NCBI RefSeq assembly: GCF_022201045.2
Contig: NC_068562.1
Location: forward strand, 3,534,001-3,598,000
Source: Citrus sinensis
Taxonomy: Eukaryota; Streptophyta; Magnoliopsida; Sapindales; Rutaceae
Direction of reading: 5' to 3'
DNA: 64,000 bases
Both the position numbers and the translations under genes were made by a program. Positions 7,751 to 19,138 of the stretch are shown here, in pieces (the stretch's first letter is position 1; each line of letters begins with the position of its first letter). The notes under the pieces are model-generated. The model searched no databases. It saw only the letters and a list, made by a program, of their open reading frames with translations, and was not told where the DNA came from.

Positions 7751-10584
7751 ATTGAATTCCCACTTAAAAGCGGCACGATTCAAGCAACTTGGAGATTCTT
7801 TTTTAGTGACATCAAGGGTTTCTTGTAATTGTTGCTCAATTTGTTCATTTATTTGTAACCGTAAATGAGTAGGAGAAACAGAGAGATGGTTAGTTTAACC
7901 AGCGACTGACGTTAGAGTTTATAGAGTGGTTCTGACTGGGCAATCAAGTGGCTGAGTGTACAGTGAAGATTTTTTTTTTTATTGAATTATATATATCATT
8001 TGAATTTACAGGACATAATTATACCAGATTTTTTTTTTCCTTTGATCTGCTTACAATGTGTTATCAGTTATGATAGCAGTCCTGTCCCACGAGTGCATTC
8101 AAATTTGATTCAAAATCTCAAGCTATCATATCATATAATCTGATCATGAATAAAAAATGAGAAATACAGTAACATACCGGAAGATTTCAATCTTTAGAAG
8201 GGTTCGATTATATTAAAACCGCTCTAAAATAGAATACGCGTTTATAACCACACGATCAAAATTATAATGAATTTTTACTACTTATTACTTTACATGTGTA
8301 ATTGAAATTCGTGCTCTATCATAAATTAATTTCAACATAGCCATAGCCTCTTTCAAATTATGCTTTCTGGTGTTATATTCTCAAATTGTATGATCTAATT
8401 GCAGGAATCAGTAGCATCCCACTTGTATCTATTTCCAATTTTATTAGTACCAGTTAGTACCAGCCGGCAGCAGTAGCAGATAATATAACAGACGAAACAG
8501 TCCCATCAAATACAGCTCAGTGCATATTTATTAAATTTTTTTTTTTCAAGAAATTAGTTTCTGGTATCTGTTACTTTGAGTCTTTAAAGAAGTGATTGAA
8601 TATAAATGGCGTGAGGCATGTTATATACGTGCTATCAAATAATTGATACAATAGTTAAATCTTAAAAGCAGCCAAAGATAGACCGTACCTTTCACTCGAA
8701 AACCAGTCGGGAATTGGCGAGCCATTTTTCGATTTTTTTAATGTACATAATTATTAATAATCAGTTTGAGACACGAATAACCAATGGATTAAACTGCGTC
8801 CCATGCGGTGCACATTTGTTGATTACCCTTCAAAAATTGTGAAACATGAGATTCTCGTAGTCTTACTTCTTAAATTATGTTAATGTTGCTAATTGACAAA
8901 GGCGTGCGATTAGATTAACAATTAAGATTAGTGGTAGGGTATGAAGAGAGAGAAGCACACACGTAAGAAAGAGAGACGAGAGAAAGAACATTCAATCTGG
9001 GTTGTTGAAAGTTTTATATTTATATTAGTTAGAGAAATTTAACTTCTATAAGTTGTCCAAACATAATTCTTTTAGAAAAATATGTTTCAATATGATAGTT
9101 CATTCCCATTAGTGATTATTAGGCTTTTGTTAAAGTTTCAAATAAAATGGTGATATTTGACTTCTTAATATATCTCTTCGGTACTCATTTCTCAATTCAT
9201 ATTTTTTATTTCCATAATTGCCGTTATTAAAGAATAGATATTTTTCTTCTCTCACAAGCTCTCAATTGATTAACTTCTCATCTCTCTCATTTTTTAAAAT
9301 TGATTTACCATTTGAATTAAACTGTAACTTTAAATAACATCTTAAATTGAAATTAAACAAAATTTCATGTTATCACAAAAAATCAAAACCAATATCATCA
9401 ACAACAATAAACCCGCCGCTTGTTCATCAAATTTAATAAAATTCAATATTAAAATTTACTATATATTGGTGGAGATGACCCATCAATGGATTGATGGTGA
9501 AAAAGATAAGTAGTGGCGGTGAAAAACTTGTTATTGATAGAAATAGGCAGTGGGATAATAGTCATGCTAGAGAGAAGGGAGGCGGGGGGGGGGGGGGGAA
9601 GGACAGAGAATGAAATAAAATAATATTTTTTAATGTTAAATAAGTACAATTTTAAAAGGTAATAAGATAAATTAAAAGGTGAGAGTTGATGAGATAATTT
9701 GAGGTGTGAAATATCATTATCCTTTGAAATATGTTTGGTTGCTTTTTGACTGTGAACATATTCTCTCTCTCGTAAAATAATGCTTCCGGACATTCTTCTT
9801 TAAAATTTTCTTCTAATAAAAATGGCTTCAATATTAAAATCAATCGCTTACCTTTGTAAATGAAAATTTGGTAGTTCGAACGCCAAGTGCTCTAAGCTTT
9901 CAGTTAAACCAAAGTTCATTTCAAGGAATCAAATTTAAGATTATGGACCCAACACCACCAGTCTAGGCTTATTTTAGCTGATCCAATAGGCCCAAGTTAG
10001 TCCAAAATGCAAGACCAATAGTCTATCTACTCTACAACAAAACTAGGCTTATGTTAGCTGATCCAATTGGGGTCTGCATGACATGAAGTTTGATACATAT
10101 CAAAATCGAGATGCCATATTGCTTGCTAGTAATTCTCAACATAGGGTGTATCATAAAATCTCTTAAAACTCAAATAAGCACAAAGCCCAAGTAAAAATAG
10201 TATCCAAACTATTAGTATAGAAGAAATAGAACGCGTCTAACTTCACTTCTCACCGGGTAGAGAAATTCACAAACCATTGCCAAATGCCAATCATCAACTT
10301 TTAGCCTTATGTTTCGTGTAAATCACATGAAAATAAAATCGATATTATTTAATTTTAAGTGTCAGAAACACATTAAAATAACTATATATAAAATATACAA
10401 TATTATTATTATAACCACCGACTGCTCCTAGATTTCAACCCCTGTCCAGTGCCTGCAATTTCTACTGGCCCAACAAAATCCTGAATCCTCGATTCCCCAT
10501 GGTTGGGTCAGCTCTGGCACAGTTAGCCCAAACTCTGCAATTGCCATTCACTAGCTCTTGCAGTGTATCAACTTCTTCTGATTT
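7751..10584. other. Intergenic, 2.8 kb
   Basis: Probable 3' UTR of the kinase at 7751-7900. The rest is AT-rich with no supported gene. The GCTTAT.TTAGCTGATCCAAT segment occurs twice (about 9967 and 10048). A 15-G run lies at 9584-9598. Open frames here are low-complexity and lack codon structure. Confidence 0.55.
9584..9598. repeat. Poly(dG) tract of 15
   Basis: Fifteen consecutive G on the plus strand in strongly AT-rich DNA. It could form a G-quadruplex or be length-variable, and the assembled length may be unreliable. Confidence 0.9.
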
Positions 10585-11775
10585 TCAGTGGTAAGTGCAC
10601 TTGTTTTTCAATGAAATGCCCACGTTCATCTTCTTGGGGTCCATAATGACCGAGCATTCAATTCTCTTATAGAACTTGGGCTTGACTAATCTGCCCAAAA
10701 CATAAGCTCTTGCACGAACCATGAAGTTCAGTGTCAGTGCCACTGGCTCAACCAGTGCACCATTTAAACTGCTCAGGCTAGCTCCCCCTCCATACAAAGG
10801 AATGTGACTTCCCTTCATCATGACTGTAACTGATCTCTGGCTCTTCCTTGATTGATAAAATTTAGGTATCTGTAAGCACCAATTAGATAAATCATATGAA
10901 CATAAAGTTAATAATAATAATAAAATAAAATAAGTTCTAGTATAGAGGTAACTAAGCGTAGTAATTGCATCTATACCGTCCCAGTGGCTACAGTGAGCTG
11001 AGAATAGTATAGATCTAGAGGCGTTGACGTAACATGGACACCAAAAAATGTAGCAGTGTTGCGAAATGTGAATTTGACAGTGCAATTCACCGTCACCATT
11101 TGAGTTGCTACTCCAGAGAAATCCGCACCAGCTTGGACGACGAATTGATTAAATGAAATGCTCTGCAACCAAAATAACAGATATGATGTTCCCTTTTCAC
11201 TCAAATTAATGAAAGAAAAAAAAAGGGGAATTAGGTTAATATAAGACGTGAATTATTAATGAATGCAAGAAATATATATAAATGAATCTGACCTTCATTC
11301 TGATGGTGGGCTTTTGAGGCTTACTGGCACCCCACAAGATCAAAGAAAACATAGAGAAAAGTACTATGAATCCCACAACAAAAGTGAGAAGATAGCAACG
11401 TCGAGAAAGGGCTCTGTGTATGGTTTCTCCGTCGAGAAGCCCCTCCTCTTCAATGGCGTCAAATTCCTTCCAGGGCTTCCGGGACTTGCGTTCATTCTTG
11501 CGTTGGTGTTGGGGCTTGAGGGAAGCAGAGAGGCGAGTGGAGGATGACTCGCGGGATGAGTGAGGACCAAGCGAAGAGTTGGAGTGAGAGTGAGGGGGTG
11601 ACCCCATGGGGCTGAGCACTGGAGTTGAATGGAAAGAGTTCGTGGTTTTCTCGCCATCGTGGGAATCTCTTGACGGGCTCTGCACGTAGTAGACTGGTCG
11701 ACGAGGGGATCTTATGGGTGAGGATTGACTCAGGCTGCTCGCCTCCGAGTCTGTTTTTGAGAGCTGAGCTGACAT
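10585..11775 (-). CDS. LEA_2 / NDR1-HIN1-like single-pass membrane protein
   Basis: Three exons on the minus strand, 11775-11293, 11162-10977 and 10869-10585, all phase 0, encode 317 residues. The amino-terminal 125 residues are Ser/Pro/Arg-rich and hydrophilic, with the motif RRPVYYVQSPSRDSHDGEK, and are presumably cytosolic. A single membrane helix spans about 127-149 (CYLLTFVVGFIVLFSMFSL). The carboxy-terminal part, about 160-317, is the LEA_2-type beta domain with VNCTVKFTFRNTATFFGVHV and the conserved end MVRARAYVLGRLVKPKFY. This is the Arabidopsis At1g45688/At5g42860-like family of unknown biochemical function, related to NDR1/HIN1-like proteins. A TATA-like TATTTATATAC lies on the minus strand near 11977-11987. 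Splice sites are all GT-AG. Confidence 0.9.
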
Positions 11776-14479
11776 TATTGACGTTGTTCGATCTATCAGT
11801 ATTGGTGTTACTGCAACTGCAGGCGCCGCTTACGGTTTTGCAGAAAATGAACAAGCTTGTTCTAGAGAAGAGTACTTCTGAAGATTGTGTTACTAATATT
11901 GAAAAGCGATCTGTATATTATTGTATTATATTTACTGGTTACTGTGTAAGATCTCAGATTCTCAAATAATAAATAACGTATATAAATACGTATATGCTTC
12001 AGTGGCGCACGTTGTGGTGTGTATTATTTAATGTTATCAAAGTCTTGTTTCTTAAGTTTGTAATGAATGATAGAAGGTGGACTTTTACAGAGAGTGACGG
12101 CACCTGCCTGGTTGATGCTCTTTGTATTGATTTAGTGTCAACTTTCATCATTTTTTTTCTCCATGGAATGGTGAATATTGAAGAAGCTAGCTACCTAGTG
12201 GCCATCTTCATTTATTGCCCCAACGTGATTTGCATACTTTCTTCCGGGTTCGATGAGATTTGGGGTTTTGTTTTGCTCAGTAAATTGTCTAATTTTTAAT
12301 AACTCCACCGAAACGGAAAAAACGTTAACCAGATCACGTGCCTTACTCGCAACAATTAGGTTGACCTATTGGCTTATGATAAATGGCATATTATCTGCAT
12401 AAGTTGATAACCTCAAAGGTTAAGATCTAACAACATTGCTTCTAGGTCGAAGATCTACCTTCAATTTTTTGGCCAAGCTAGATGGCTTTGCCTTGTACGA
12501 GACTGAGGCCATGCTACATTACTCATGGGTTTGCGGGTCTTAGGCCGTGGGATCATGGTGAGAGCCAACCACCCAATTTTGATTACAGCAGCTACAAAAT
12601 CCCCGGATGAAACGTGTAAAAACACATTTTATTAGTTTTGAGAGTCAAACGGAGATGTGGATGAAGAGGACTATTTGGTCACGTCTTGTAAAGCTGAACT
12701 TATTGTAGGACACGACTGCATGAATAGTTTCATGAGCATACAATTTTAATCCTAATTATGCACAAGAATCTTTATCCCAACAAATAACCCTTATTCATAG
12801 AGAAAATCTCAAACATATTGTTTAAATTTTTACTAAATGGTCGAGCACATTGAGAAAACTTGATTGATCTTTCTTTGGGTTAGGAATTTCACCAGACCAC
12901 GTGTAGTAAGGATTGACTCCTTCTCAGTTGAAATAAGGTCAGACCTAATTGAAAATTCAAATTTAGTAGTTCACAATCTGCCTAATTCTATTGTGTGATA
13001 TGAAGAGTAAGGTTTAAAAAGCATTCAGGCGTTAAAAAGCACTCAGGCGTTAGTATGGCCTAAATATTACAACTTTAACTATGGTTATTATTTAGTTGAG
13101 CAGACGATTTAGACCAAAACAATAATAGCATCTGTTGCGAATAGTAGTGTGGTAGTAGAGTTTAAGAGTGAATAATAGAGAACCAATAATTTAATATTAA
13201 TGTTCTGTGATTGTTGTAACATGGAAATTGTGATTAAGAAAAATGTTAGAAAATAATGTTTTTGGAAAATCAATATAGAAAATGTGTTCGGAAACTGTAT
13301 TCAGAAATACTTCTTTAAACGAATTTGAAATTTTTTATTTTTTATTTAGAAGAATTCTAAAAATATTTTCTTGAAAATTGATTGTTTGAAAATGCCCACT
13401 GAAATGATGGCTTCAATTTCAACCATCTTCATTGACCAAAAAACTAAGTGAAGAAGCAATTCATTACATGCATGTTTGAATTTAATTTTATACGTGATTT
13501 GTTAATGCATTAAATTTACAAATTCATTATGTGCATTTAGTTTGGTGCATGCTTGCATTTAAATTTATGCATGCTTTGCCTATGTATTAAATTCTCTGGT
13601 GAACATACTTTCCACATTGTCAACAATATGCATTCAATTACTAACAAGCGGGTAGATCAGCTGGCATTGAGTTGTTCTATCTTAACCAATGTCCTCGGCT
13701 CGAGGGTTGGGAATGTAGCTCTGTTAAAATACTTGTTGGGAGAGCTTTGCCGCCCTAGTAGTTTTACCTGGCTCGAATTTGAATTATTCGGGACTTAATG
13801 TGGTCTTCAGATACCAGATGGTTTAATGCGCCGAAAACAATATACATTCAGTTGTGATGCATGTTCCTCGTAGTGAAACTCTTGGGCTATTAACTATTTA
13901 CTTTTAGCTCTTAACTCATTGAATTTTAATTCGAAATAAAAATAAATAAATAAATAATTGACACATGTGAATAACCAATGTACGTATGTAATTTAGGATT
14001 TAGTTTTTTTTTAACTATATCTATTTTTTAGAATGATTAGCTTTCTACTAGCTTGTTTCACAAGGTAGCATCTTATGAGTGAAGGTTGCCTAATGGGCTT
14101 AATTAAGATTTCAATGCGAATTAAACCTCCCTCTAGTATATCGGTATCTTCCAAATCACAATTCACAATGGTCACACTAGCACAATAACTTGGGTCCATC
14201 ATAAAATACGTATTTTATAAGTCAAACTAAGTCTTTGGGCGATTTTTAGCGATCTTCAGCAATCATACATGTGTAATACTTAGATTATTAATTGTCACTA
14301 TATTAACAGTTAGTGACAGAATATTCTGAGATTGCTACATTATAATAATTGCTTTAGCTGAATCCACAGTTTATTGGAGATTATTTGTGTTTTAGACTGT
14401 AGTTACAAATGGACTTCTGACTTCATGCTTGCCTTCAGCATCTACCCAATTAACTCAGAGAACCAAGAACTACTAATTT
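11776..14479. other. Intergenic, 2.7 kb
   Basis: 11776-11990 is the 5' leader/promoter side of the LEA_2 gene. No gene was recognised further right. A short tandem repeat AAAAAGCA.TCAGGCGTT occurs twice at about 13016-13052. A TAAA microsatellite lies near 13936-13957. The 101-codon frame at 11994-12299 shows no family resemblance and I do not call it. Confidence 0.5.
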
Positions 14480-15018
14480 TTCATCACTTTTGGGCGCTGT
14501 AAAATCAACTTTAGCTTCTCTTCTCACACTTGTGTTTGAAAATCAACTTCGCCGGCAGAACCTTCTACTTAAAGCCTCTCATTGGCATCACCTTAACTGA
14601 ATAATCTGCATCTGCATCTCCGAAAATTTTCAATGTTCTCTGAAAAGGTTGCACAAGTTTTCTGCCGCGAGATGTACTATTTCTATTGGAAAAGCCAATA
14701 AAAGATGGGTAATTCAAGTCTAAAGATGAGTTTGAACAGTTGTAGTAGGTAGATGATTTAGTAATCATCTGAATTTGTTTCGCAGTGTAGTTCATCCCAC
14801 TTAGAAGCTTTACACAATCCTTTGCCGTTCCATCATAAATGAGGACAGGGTACAATGCCTTGTTAGGATGGATGTATGACCAGCACCCACTGCAAAAGGA
14901 CTTGTTGGTTCATTATACTCCCCACGATCTTTTATTGTGCCAATTGCATTATCAAATGGATCAGCTGTGGTGATCATGGCAGATCGATCGGATGGCTCTG
15001 TACGAGTTGCTTTGCCAT
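14480..15018 (-). pseudogene. Subtilase (SBT1-like) 3'-end pseudogene
   Basis: The minus strand encodes the carboxy-terminal third of a plant subtilase: RSAMITTADPFDNAIGTIKD, then FAVGAGH, a frameshift near 14880, NKALYPVLIYDGTAKD, LLSGMNYTAKQIQMITKSS and SSLDLNYPSFIGF. After GFK a stop at 14565 interrupts what would be the Fn3-like tail. Decayed homology to KLVFK..YEK.SYKL continues to about 14480. The catalytic Asp, His, Asn and Ser regions are absent. Upstream the similarity stops at a Copia-derived insertion (15019-15635), and I see no further subtilase sequence beyond it. It is closest in wording to the intact gene at 16862-19138 on the same strand, so a decayed tandem copy is likely. 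Confidence 0.88.
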
Positions 15019-15635
15019 TGTTGAGATAAATATGATATAATTAATCATCAGCTAGCTCAGCAGCATTTGATCCTTTCCCTTCCAGGTAGTGAACGCTGGA
15101 TTTTCTTGTGTAACTTCAGCAGCAGAGTTGTTTGCGTCATCAGAAAGAAATTGATCTGGACACTGCTTGGAGCTATCAAGAAGATCTTCAAGTCCATTGA
15201 TCGATCGAGATTGACTGGTGAGGTAAAAGTAAATGAAGAAACAGAGGATACTGTGCTTGGATTAGAGCTTGAAGCAGCCATAATAGCTTGTAGATCGAGC
15301 TCTGATACCAAGTTAAAGTTCGAGAGCTTGTTTGATCAATGAGAAAATGAAAGAAAAATTCAGAGAGTTGAGAATCATTTCAATATGGTTTATTAACTGA
15401 ATTTGTTTAGCTGCATGAGTATATAATATATACAGCAGTCTCTAATCTTCTACAGTCCCAAATGTATGCTGCTATTGTTAAAATGGCTTGCAACTAACTC
15501 TAGCCAGGTCAGCTTCCACGTCATTATTGATAACAAACTCAACTTAACTAACTAAACCAAAGATAACGAACTTAGCTTAGCTATTTAAGCTGGCTGGATG
15601 AGCTGATGATTAATTATATCATATTTATCTTAACA
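15019..15635 (-). mobile_element. Copia-derived mini-element with inverted LTR ends and a 5-bp target duplication
   Basis: 617 bp flanked by GCCAT at 15014-15018 and 15636-15640. The left end starts TGTTGAGATAAATATGATAT and the right end is its near-complement, finishing ATATCATATTTATCTTAACA, so about 36 bp form terminal inverted repeats. On the minus strand the right part is an LTR (about 15635-15311), then the Copia initiator-tRNA primer site TGGTATCAGAGC at 15310-15299, then a gag start (MAASSSNPSTVSS from about 15276) for about 220 bp. At 15058 it meets an inverted 40-bp piece of the LTR start. TG...CA ends and the 5-bp duplication show integrase-mediated insertion of this rearranged copy. 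It separates the subtilase pseudogene from any upstream part. Confidence 0.85.
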
Positions 15636-16126
15636 GCCATTAAGATGTTTGTGTAATCACAATTCCTGCTCATGACACGTGGTTGCATTTCTTTAACTTT
15701 CCTAAAGAATATATCTGTGGCAACTAGGAAGCCCATTTATCTGAGATTCCAAGCTGTTGACAGCAGATTTACTCTGTTTTTTTAATGGATTTCAAGCTGA
15801 TTCTAAGTAACTGTCAAGAAACGGATTAATGGGAGAATTCCTAATTTATTTACCAACTTCAAATTCATATACCCTACATTTTTCATCCTAAATAAATTGA
15901 ACCCTTAAATATTTTCATGGTTCTGATATCATCTCTCCATATTATGAATGTTCATATTTTTATTATTAGCCTTAAACTAATTACCGACTATACTTACTCT
16001 TAGTTTATAGTTTTTAGGTGTCTAAGGGCGAAGAAAGCGCAACTTGAGCTCTTTCAGGCGTTCTTCCCTAGCGAAGATAGTTCAAGCCACAGGCACAAAA
16101 CCTTGATAGATCTATTTTCAATATCC

Positions 16127-16137
16127 CGGCCACATCG
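16127..16137 (+). promoter_or_regulatory. Upstream sequence element (USE) of the U2 snRNA-like gene
   Basis: CGGCCACATCG matches 8 of 11 positions of the plant snRNA USE (RTCCCACATCG), with the CCACATCG core intact. It ends 34 bp before the TATA box, the spacing known for Pol II-transcribed plant snRNA genes. Confidence 0.65.
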
Positions 16138-16171
16138 ACTACGATAAGGAAAAAGGCAACGAGTAATTTAG

Positions 16172-16179
16172 TATAAAAA
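16172..16179 (+). promoter_or_regulatory. TATA box of the U2 snRNA-like gene
   Basis: TATAAAAA starts 31 bp upstream of the RNA start and 34 bp downstream of the USE-like element. Confidence 0.65.
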
Positions 16180-16202
16180 ACGTAGCTTTCCCATTGCAAC
16201 TT

Positions 16203-16381
16203 ATGCCTCTCTCGGCCTTATGGCTTAAGATCAAGTGTAATATTTGTTCTTATCAGTATGATTTCCCACATAATATTAAATTGATTTTTGTAGGAAGGGC
16301 CGGCCATTGTAGCTTGCTTATTGGGTCTGACGAGCGTTGCCCGCGCGCTGCACTACTGCAAGGGCCCGGTGCACCCCGGCC
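16203..16381 (+). ncRNA. U2 snRNA-like gene, probably a pseudogene or divergent variant
   Basis: The 5' end ATGCCTCTCTCGGCCTTA, then AAGATCAAGTGTAATATTTG, TTCTTATCAGT, ATATTAAATTGATTTTTG, TAGCTTGCT, CACTACTGCAAGGGCC and GGTGCACCCCGGCC follow U2 snRNA from end to end. The Sm-binding site ATTTTTG is intact (16284-16290). Two features are abnormal. The branch-point-recognition GTAGTA reads GTAATA (16237-16242). About 25 nt of stem-loop II are missing, so the length is about 179 rather than about 196 nt. A plant snRNA promoter (USE, TATA) precedes it, and a weak 3'-box-like CAAATGTCAAA follows at 16385-16395. A retroposed pseudogene would lack the promoter, so this looks like a DNA-level duplicate that has begun to decay. 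Whether it is expressed is unknown. Confidence 0.85.
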
Positions 16382-16861
16382 AAAACAAATGTCAAACGTT
16401 TTTAAAGATGATTTATTTTAAAACCTGAACTATAACATGAATGCAAATTGTAGAACAATACAGTAGATTCTAGAGTATTTTTATTATATTGTGTGTATTT
16501 ATCTAAAAAAGTATGAGATATGTATATTTATTTTATAATTTATAATTATATGAATGTAGTATAATACTGGTACTCTAAAATCTCTCCTAATGCAGAATGG
16601 GTAAGGAACAGTACATAATCCGGGTTCCCTGGAGATGCAGCAACCATAAGTCCATAATGACATTATTGAAGTAATAAACAAGTGATGAATAAAGCGAGAG
16701 AAAGGAAAAATTAGGAAAAAAAAAAAAGTGGATTCTCAGGAGAATGAGAAAGTAGAGAAATTTTTAAACATATCAACTTACTCTATGCATTACAACCATG
16801 AGAGGACAAGGAATTTTCTTTTTTTTAGAAAGAAGACAAGGAATACTTCAAGCTATGCCTT

Positions 16862-19138
16862 TCAAGGAGACTGTGGCACGAGGTTTGTAGCCACTATTGG
16901 GCTTCTCACCTCATACCTACCGTCATCATCCACCCAACTTATAGAACCATAAACAACGTCCTTTTCCAACAATTTGGGCCCCTCCAAAGTAAGTTTATAG
17001 CTTTGTTTCTCATACTTTTGCTTGAATACCAGTCTCCGTGGCTCCACGTACACCTTTAAACCATCGATTCCTGTTAACTTTGCAGTGTAAGCTGTCCCTA
17101 CTTCTTCAGCATTAGTAACTGTTCTCCAAAATTCTTTCACAACTTTTTCATCTGAACTGGAATCGTAATCATTAAAGAAAGTAATGAAAGAAGGGTAATT
17201 AAGATCCAAAGAACGGTTATTGCATTTCTGAGACGACTTTGTAAAGATTCGGATTTGTTCTGGTTTGTAATTCATTGCACATAGTAGTTTTATGTAATCC
17301 TCAGCTGTTGCATCATAGACAAGGCCAGGATCCAGAGCTTTGTTGGGATTAATATGACCAGCTCCCATGTCTAGTGGACTTGCTGGAAAGTTATTGTTTG
17401 AAGCATCTTTTATATGACTTAATGTGTTGTCTAATGGACTGGCTGTGGTCACAAGTGCTGACCGAATGGCTGCAGGGCTCCAATCAGGGTGCGCTGCCTT
17501 TAACAGCCCGGCCACACCTGCTACATGCGGCGTAGCCATTGATGTGCCTGACATGAGATTGAAATTGCTATACAAGAGACCTGACTGATCCTCGGCAACT
17601 GAACTGATTGGAGACCAAGATGCTAAGACCAATGAACCAGGGGCCAAAATATCTGGCTTCAGGATATTTGGACAGCTGAGAAATGGACCTCTGGAGCTAT
17701 AGCTATCTACCATTGGTGCTGGCTTTGAACCAATAACTGTCTTTCGGAATTGAAGGCTTCCTGTTGGGTTATCACATTTCTTTATGTAGTCTATTATGGT
17801 TTGGCCATCATTCACATTAATAAATGCTGCTGGAAATGAGCTTCTAATGTAGACTTCCAATAAAGCAGAGTTAGAAATGAAAACAGCTCCCAAAACTCCT
17901 GCAGCCACTGCATTGTCAATTTGACTGCTTATACTTGAATCTTCCCTACACACAACAATGCTGTTTATCACTTTCTTCAGTTCTGTCACACTATCACACG
18001 CATCCATGAACGCGAGGGACACCTGACTTGGGGAAGAATTCCCAGGATACAAGGACTTGAAATTGATTTGAACGCCATTACCCAGAGTTAAACTTCCCTC
18101 AAATTCGCGATCTATAGTGCCTGCACCAACTGTCAGCAGCCACGGCGCACCATTGATTAAGGTCCAATACGACGGGCCATCATTTCCGGCAGATGCTACT
18201 ACAAGCACTCCCTTTTCCATGGCCGCAAAAGTGGCTACTGCAATTGCATCATCTTCCAAGAAAATACCATTCAAGCTTAGGCCCAACGACAGAGACAAAA
18301 CATCAACCCCATCTTGCAATGCTTGGTCTATTGCAGCAACAACATCAGATGAATAGACCCCGTGCCTCCAGATTGCTTTGTACATTGCCACGCAAGCCCG
18401 CGGTGCTATGCCTCTAGCTATGCCAGTAGCATAACCAAAATAAGATGAGCCTTTCACATAATTACCAGCAGCTATAGATGAAGTATGTGTTCCATGTCCA
18501 CTACCATCCCGCGGAGAATTCATCCGAACTTTCAACTTGGGATTGTTAGCAATCAGACCCTTGTTAAAAAACCGAGCCCCAATGAGTTTCTTGTTACATA
18601 AAGAAGAGTTGAATTGGACGCCGGACATGCATTCTCCTTTCCATCTAGGTGGAACTTTTGCCATCCCTTCATCACTAAAGCTCTGACTCTCCGGCCAAAT
18701 TCCCGTATCTACTAAACCGATAATAACACCTTTACCATAATTTGAAGCCGGCCATGCGCCGGATAAGGAACTCAAGCCAAGAAACTGAGAAGTGTGAGTT
18801 GTGTGAACTGTAAGAGGACGATCTGGAGTTGAAGAAATATAGCCTGGAAGTTTTTTCAGGGTTTCAAGCTCAGAAACAGTAAGAGTTGCACTAAATCCAT
18901 GGATGGAATTGGCATACGTATAAATAAGTTTAGAAGAAATGGTGGTGCTAGTTGCAGTTGCTTTAGAAGATTCTGATACTGAACAAAGCATGAACAAATA
19001 CCAAGTGTAGAGGCTAGAATAGGCTTTGGGCATAGCTGATGTGTCCATATGAATGATATATGTGTCAGATTTTGCCAAAGTGGAGCTAAGATGGAAGGCT
19101 GTTAACAGAAGAAACTTAAGAGTAATTAGAGTAGCCAT
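16862..19138 (-). CDS. Subtilisin-like serine protease (plant SBT1 type), single exon
   Basis: 758 residues from the ATG at 19138. The frame stays open to 19225, but the Met at 19138 is directly followed by a good signal peptide (ATLITLKFLLLTAFHLSSTL), so I start there. It is a secreted prepro-protease of the cell wall/apoplast. The I9 propeptide lies at about 25-112 (TYIIHMD...), followed by the peptidase S8 domain with Asp144 (LVDTGIWPES), His215 (GHGTH), oxyanion Asn319 (SAGNDGP) and Ser533 (SGTSMATPHVAG). A PA insert lies at about 335-460, and the Fn3-like tail at about 640-750 with KYEKQSYKLTLEGP. All catalytic residues are present. The lack of introns and the MDTSAMPKAYSS start are typical of SBT1 proteins, perhaps SBT1.9-like. 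Its substrate is unknown. A truncated relative lies 1.8 kb downstream on the same strand. Confidence 0.95.
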   Translation of the reverse strand: MATLITLKFLLLTAFHLSSTLAKSDTYIIHMDTSAMPKAYSSLYTWYLFMLCSVSESSKATATSTTISSKLIYTYANSIHGFSATLTVSELETLKKLPGYISSTPDRPLTVHTTHTSQFLGLSSLSGAWPASNYGKGVIIGLVDTGIWPESQSFSDEGMAKVPPRWKGECMSGVQFNSSLCNKKLIGARFFNKGLIANNPKLKVRMNSPRDGSGHGTHTSSIAAGNYVKGSSYFGYATGIARGIAPRACVAMYKAIWRHGVYSSDVVAAIDQALQDGVDVLSLSLGLSLNGIFLEDDAIAVATFAAMEKGVLVVASAGNDGPSYWTLINGAPWLLTVGAGTIDREFEGSLTLGNGVQINFKSLYPGNSSPSQVSLAFMDACDSVTELKKVINSIVVCREDSSISSQIDNAVAAGVLGAVFISNSALLEVYIRSSFPAAFINVNDGQTIIDYIKKCDNPTGSLQFRKTVIGSKPAPMVDSYSSRGPFLSCPNILKPDILAPGSLVLASWSPISSVAEDQSGLLYSNFNLMSGTSMATPHVAGVAGLLKAAHPDWSPAAIRSALVTTASPLDNTLSHIKDASNNNFPASPLDMGAGHINPNKALDPGLVYDATAEDYIKLLCAMNYKPEQIRIFTKSSQKCNNRSLDLNYPSFITFFNDYDSSSDEKVVKEFWRTVTNAEEVGTAYTAKLTGIDGLKVYVEPRRLVFKQKYEKQSYKLTLEGPKLLEKDVVYGSISWVDDDGRYEVRSPIVATNLVPQSP

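Noticed and set aside
9449-9843. Minus-strand frames of 63 and 114 codons around the poly-G tract
   Set aside because: Low-complexity, AT-biased translation with a poly-Pro run from the G tract and no domain.
11994-12299. 101-codon plus-strand frame
   Set aside because: No recognisable family, no codon bias, no splice or leader context. It lies in intergenic DNA upstream of the LEA_2 gene.
15067-15342. 91-codon plus-strand frame
   Set aside because: Antisense to the Copia gag and primer site of the mini-element.
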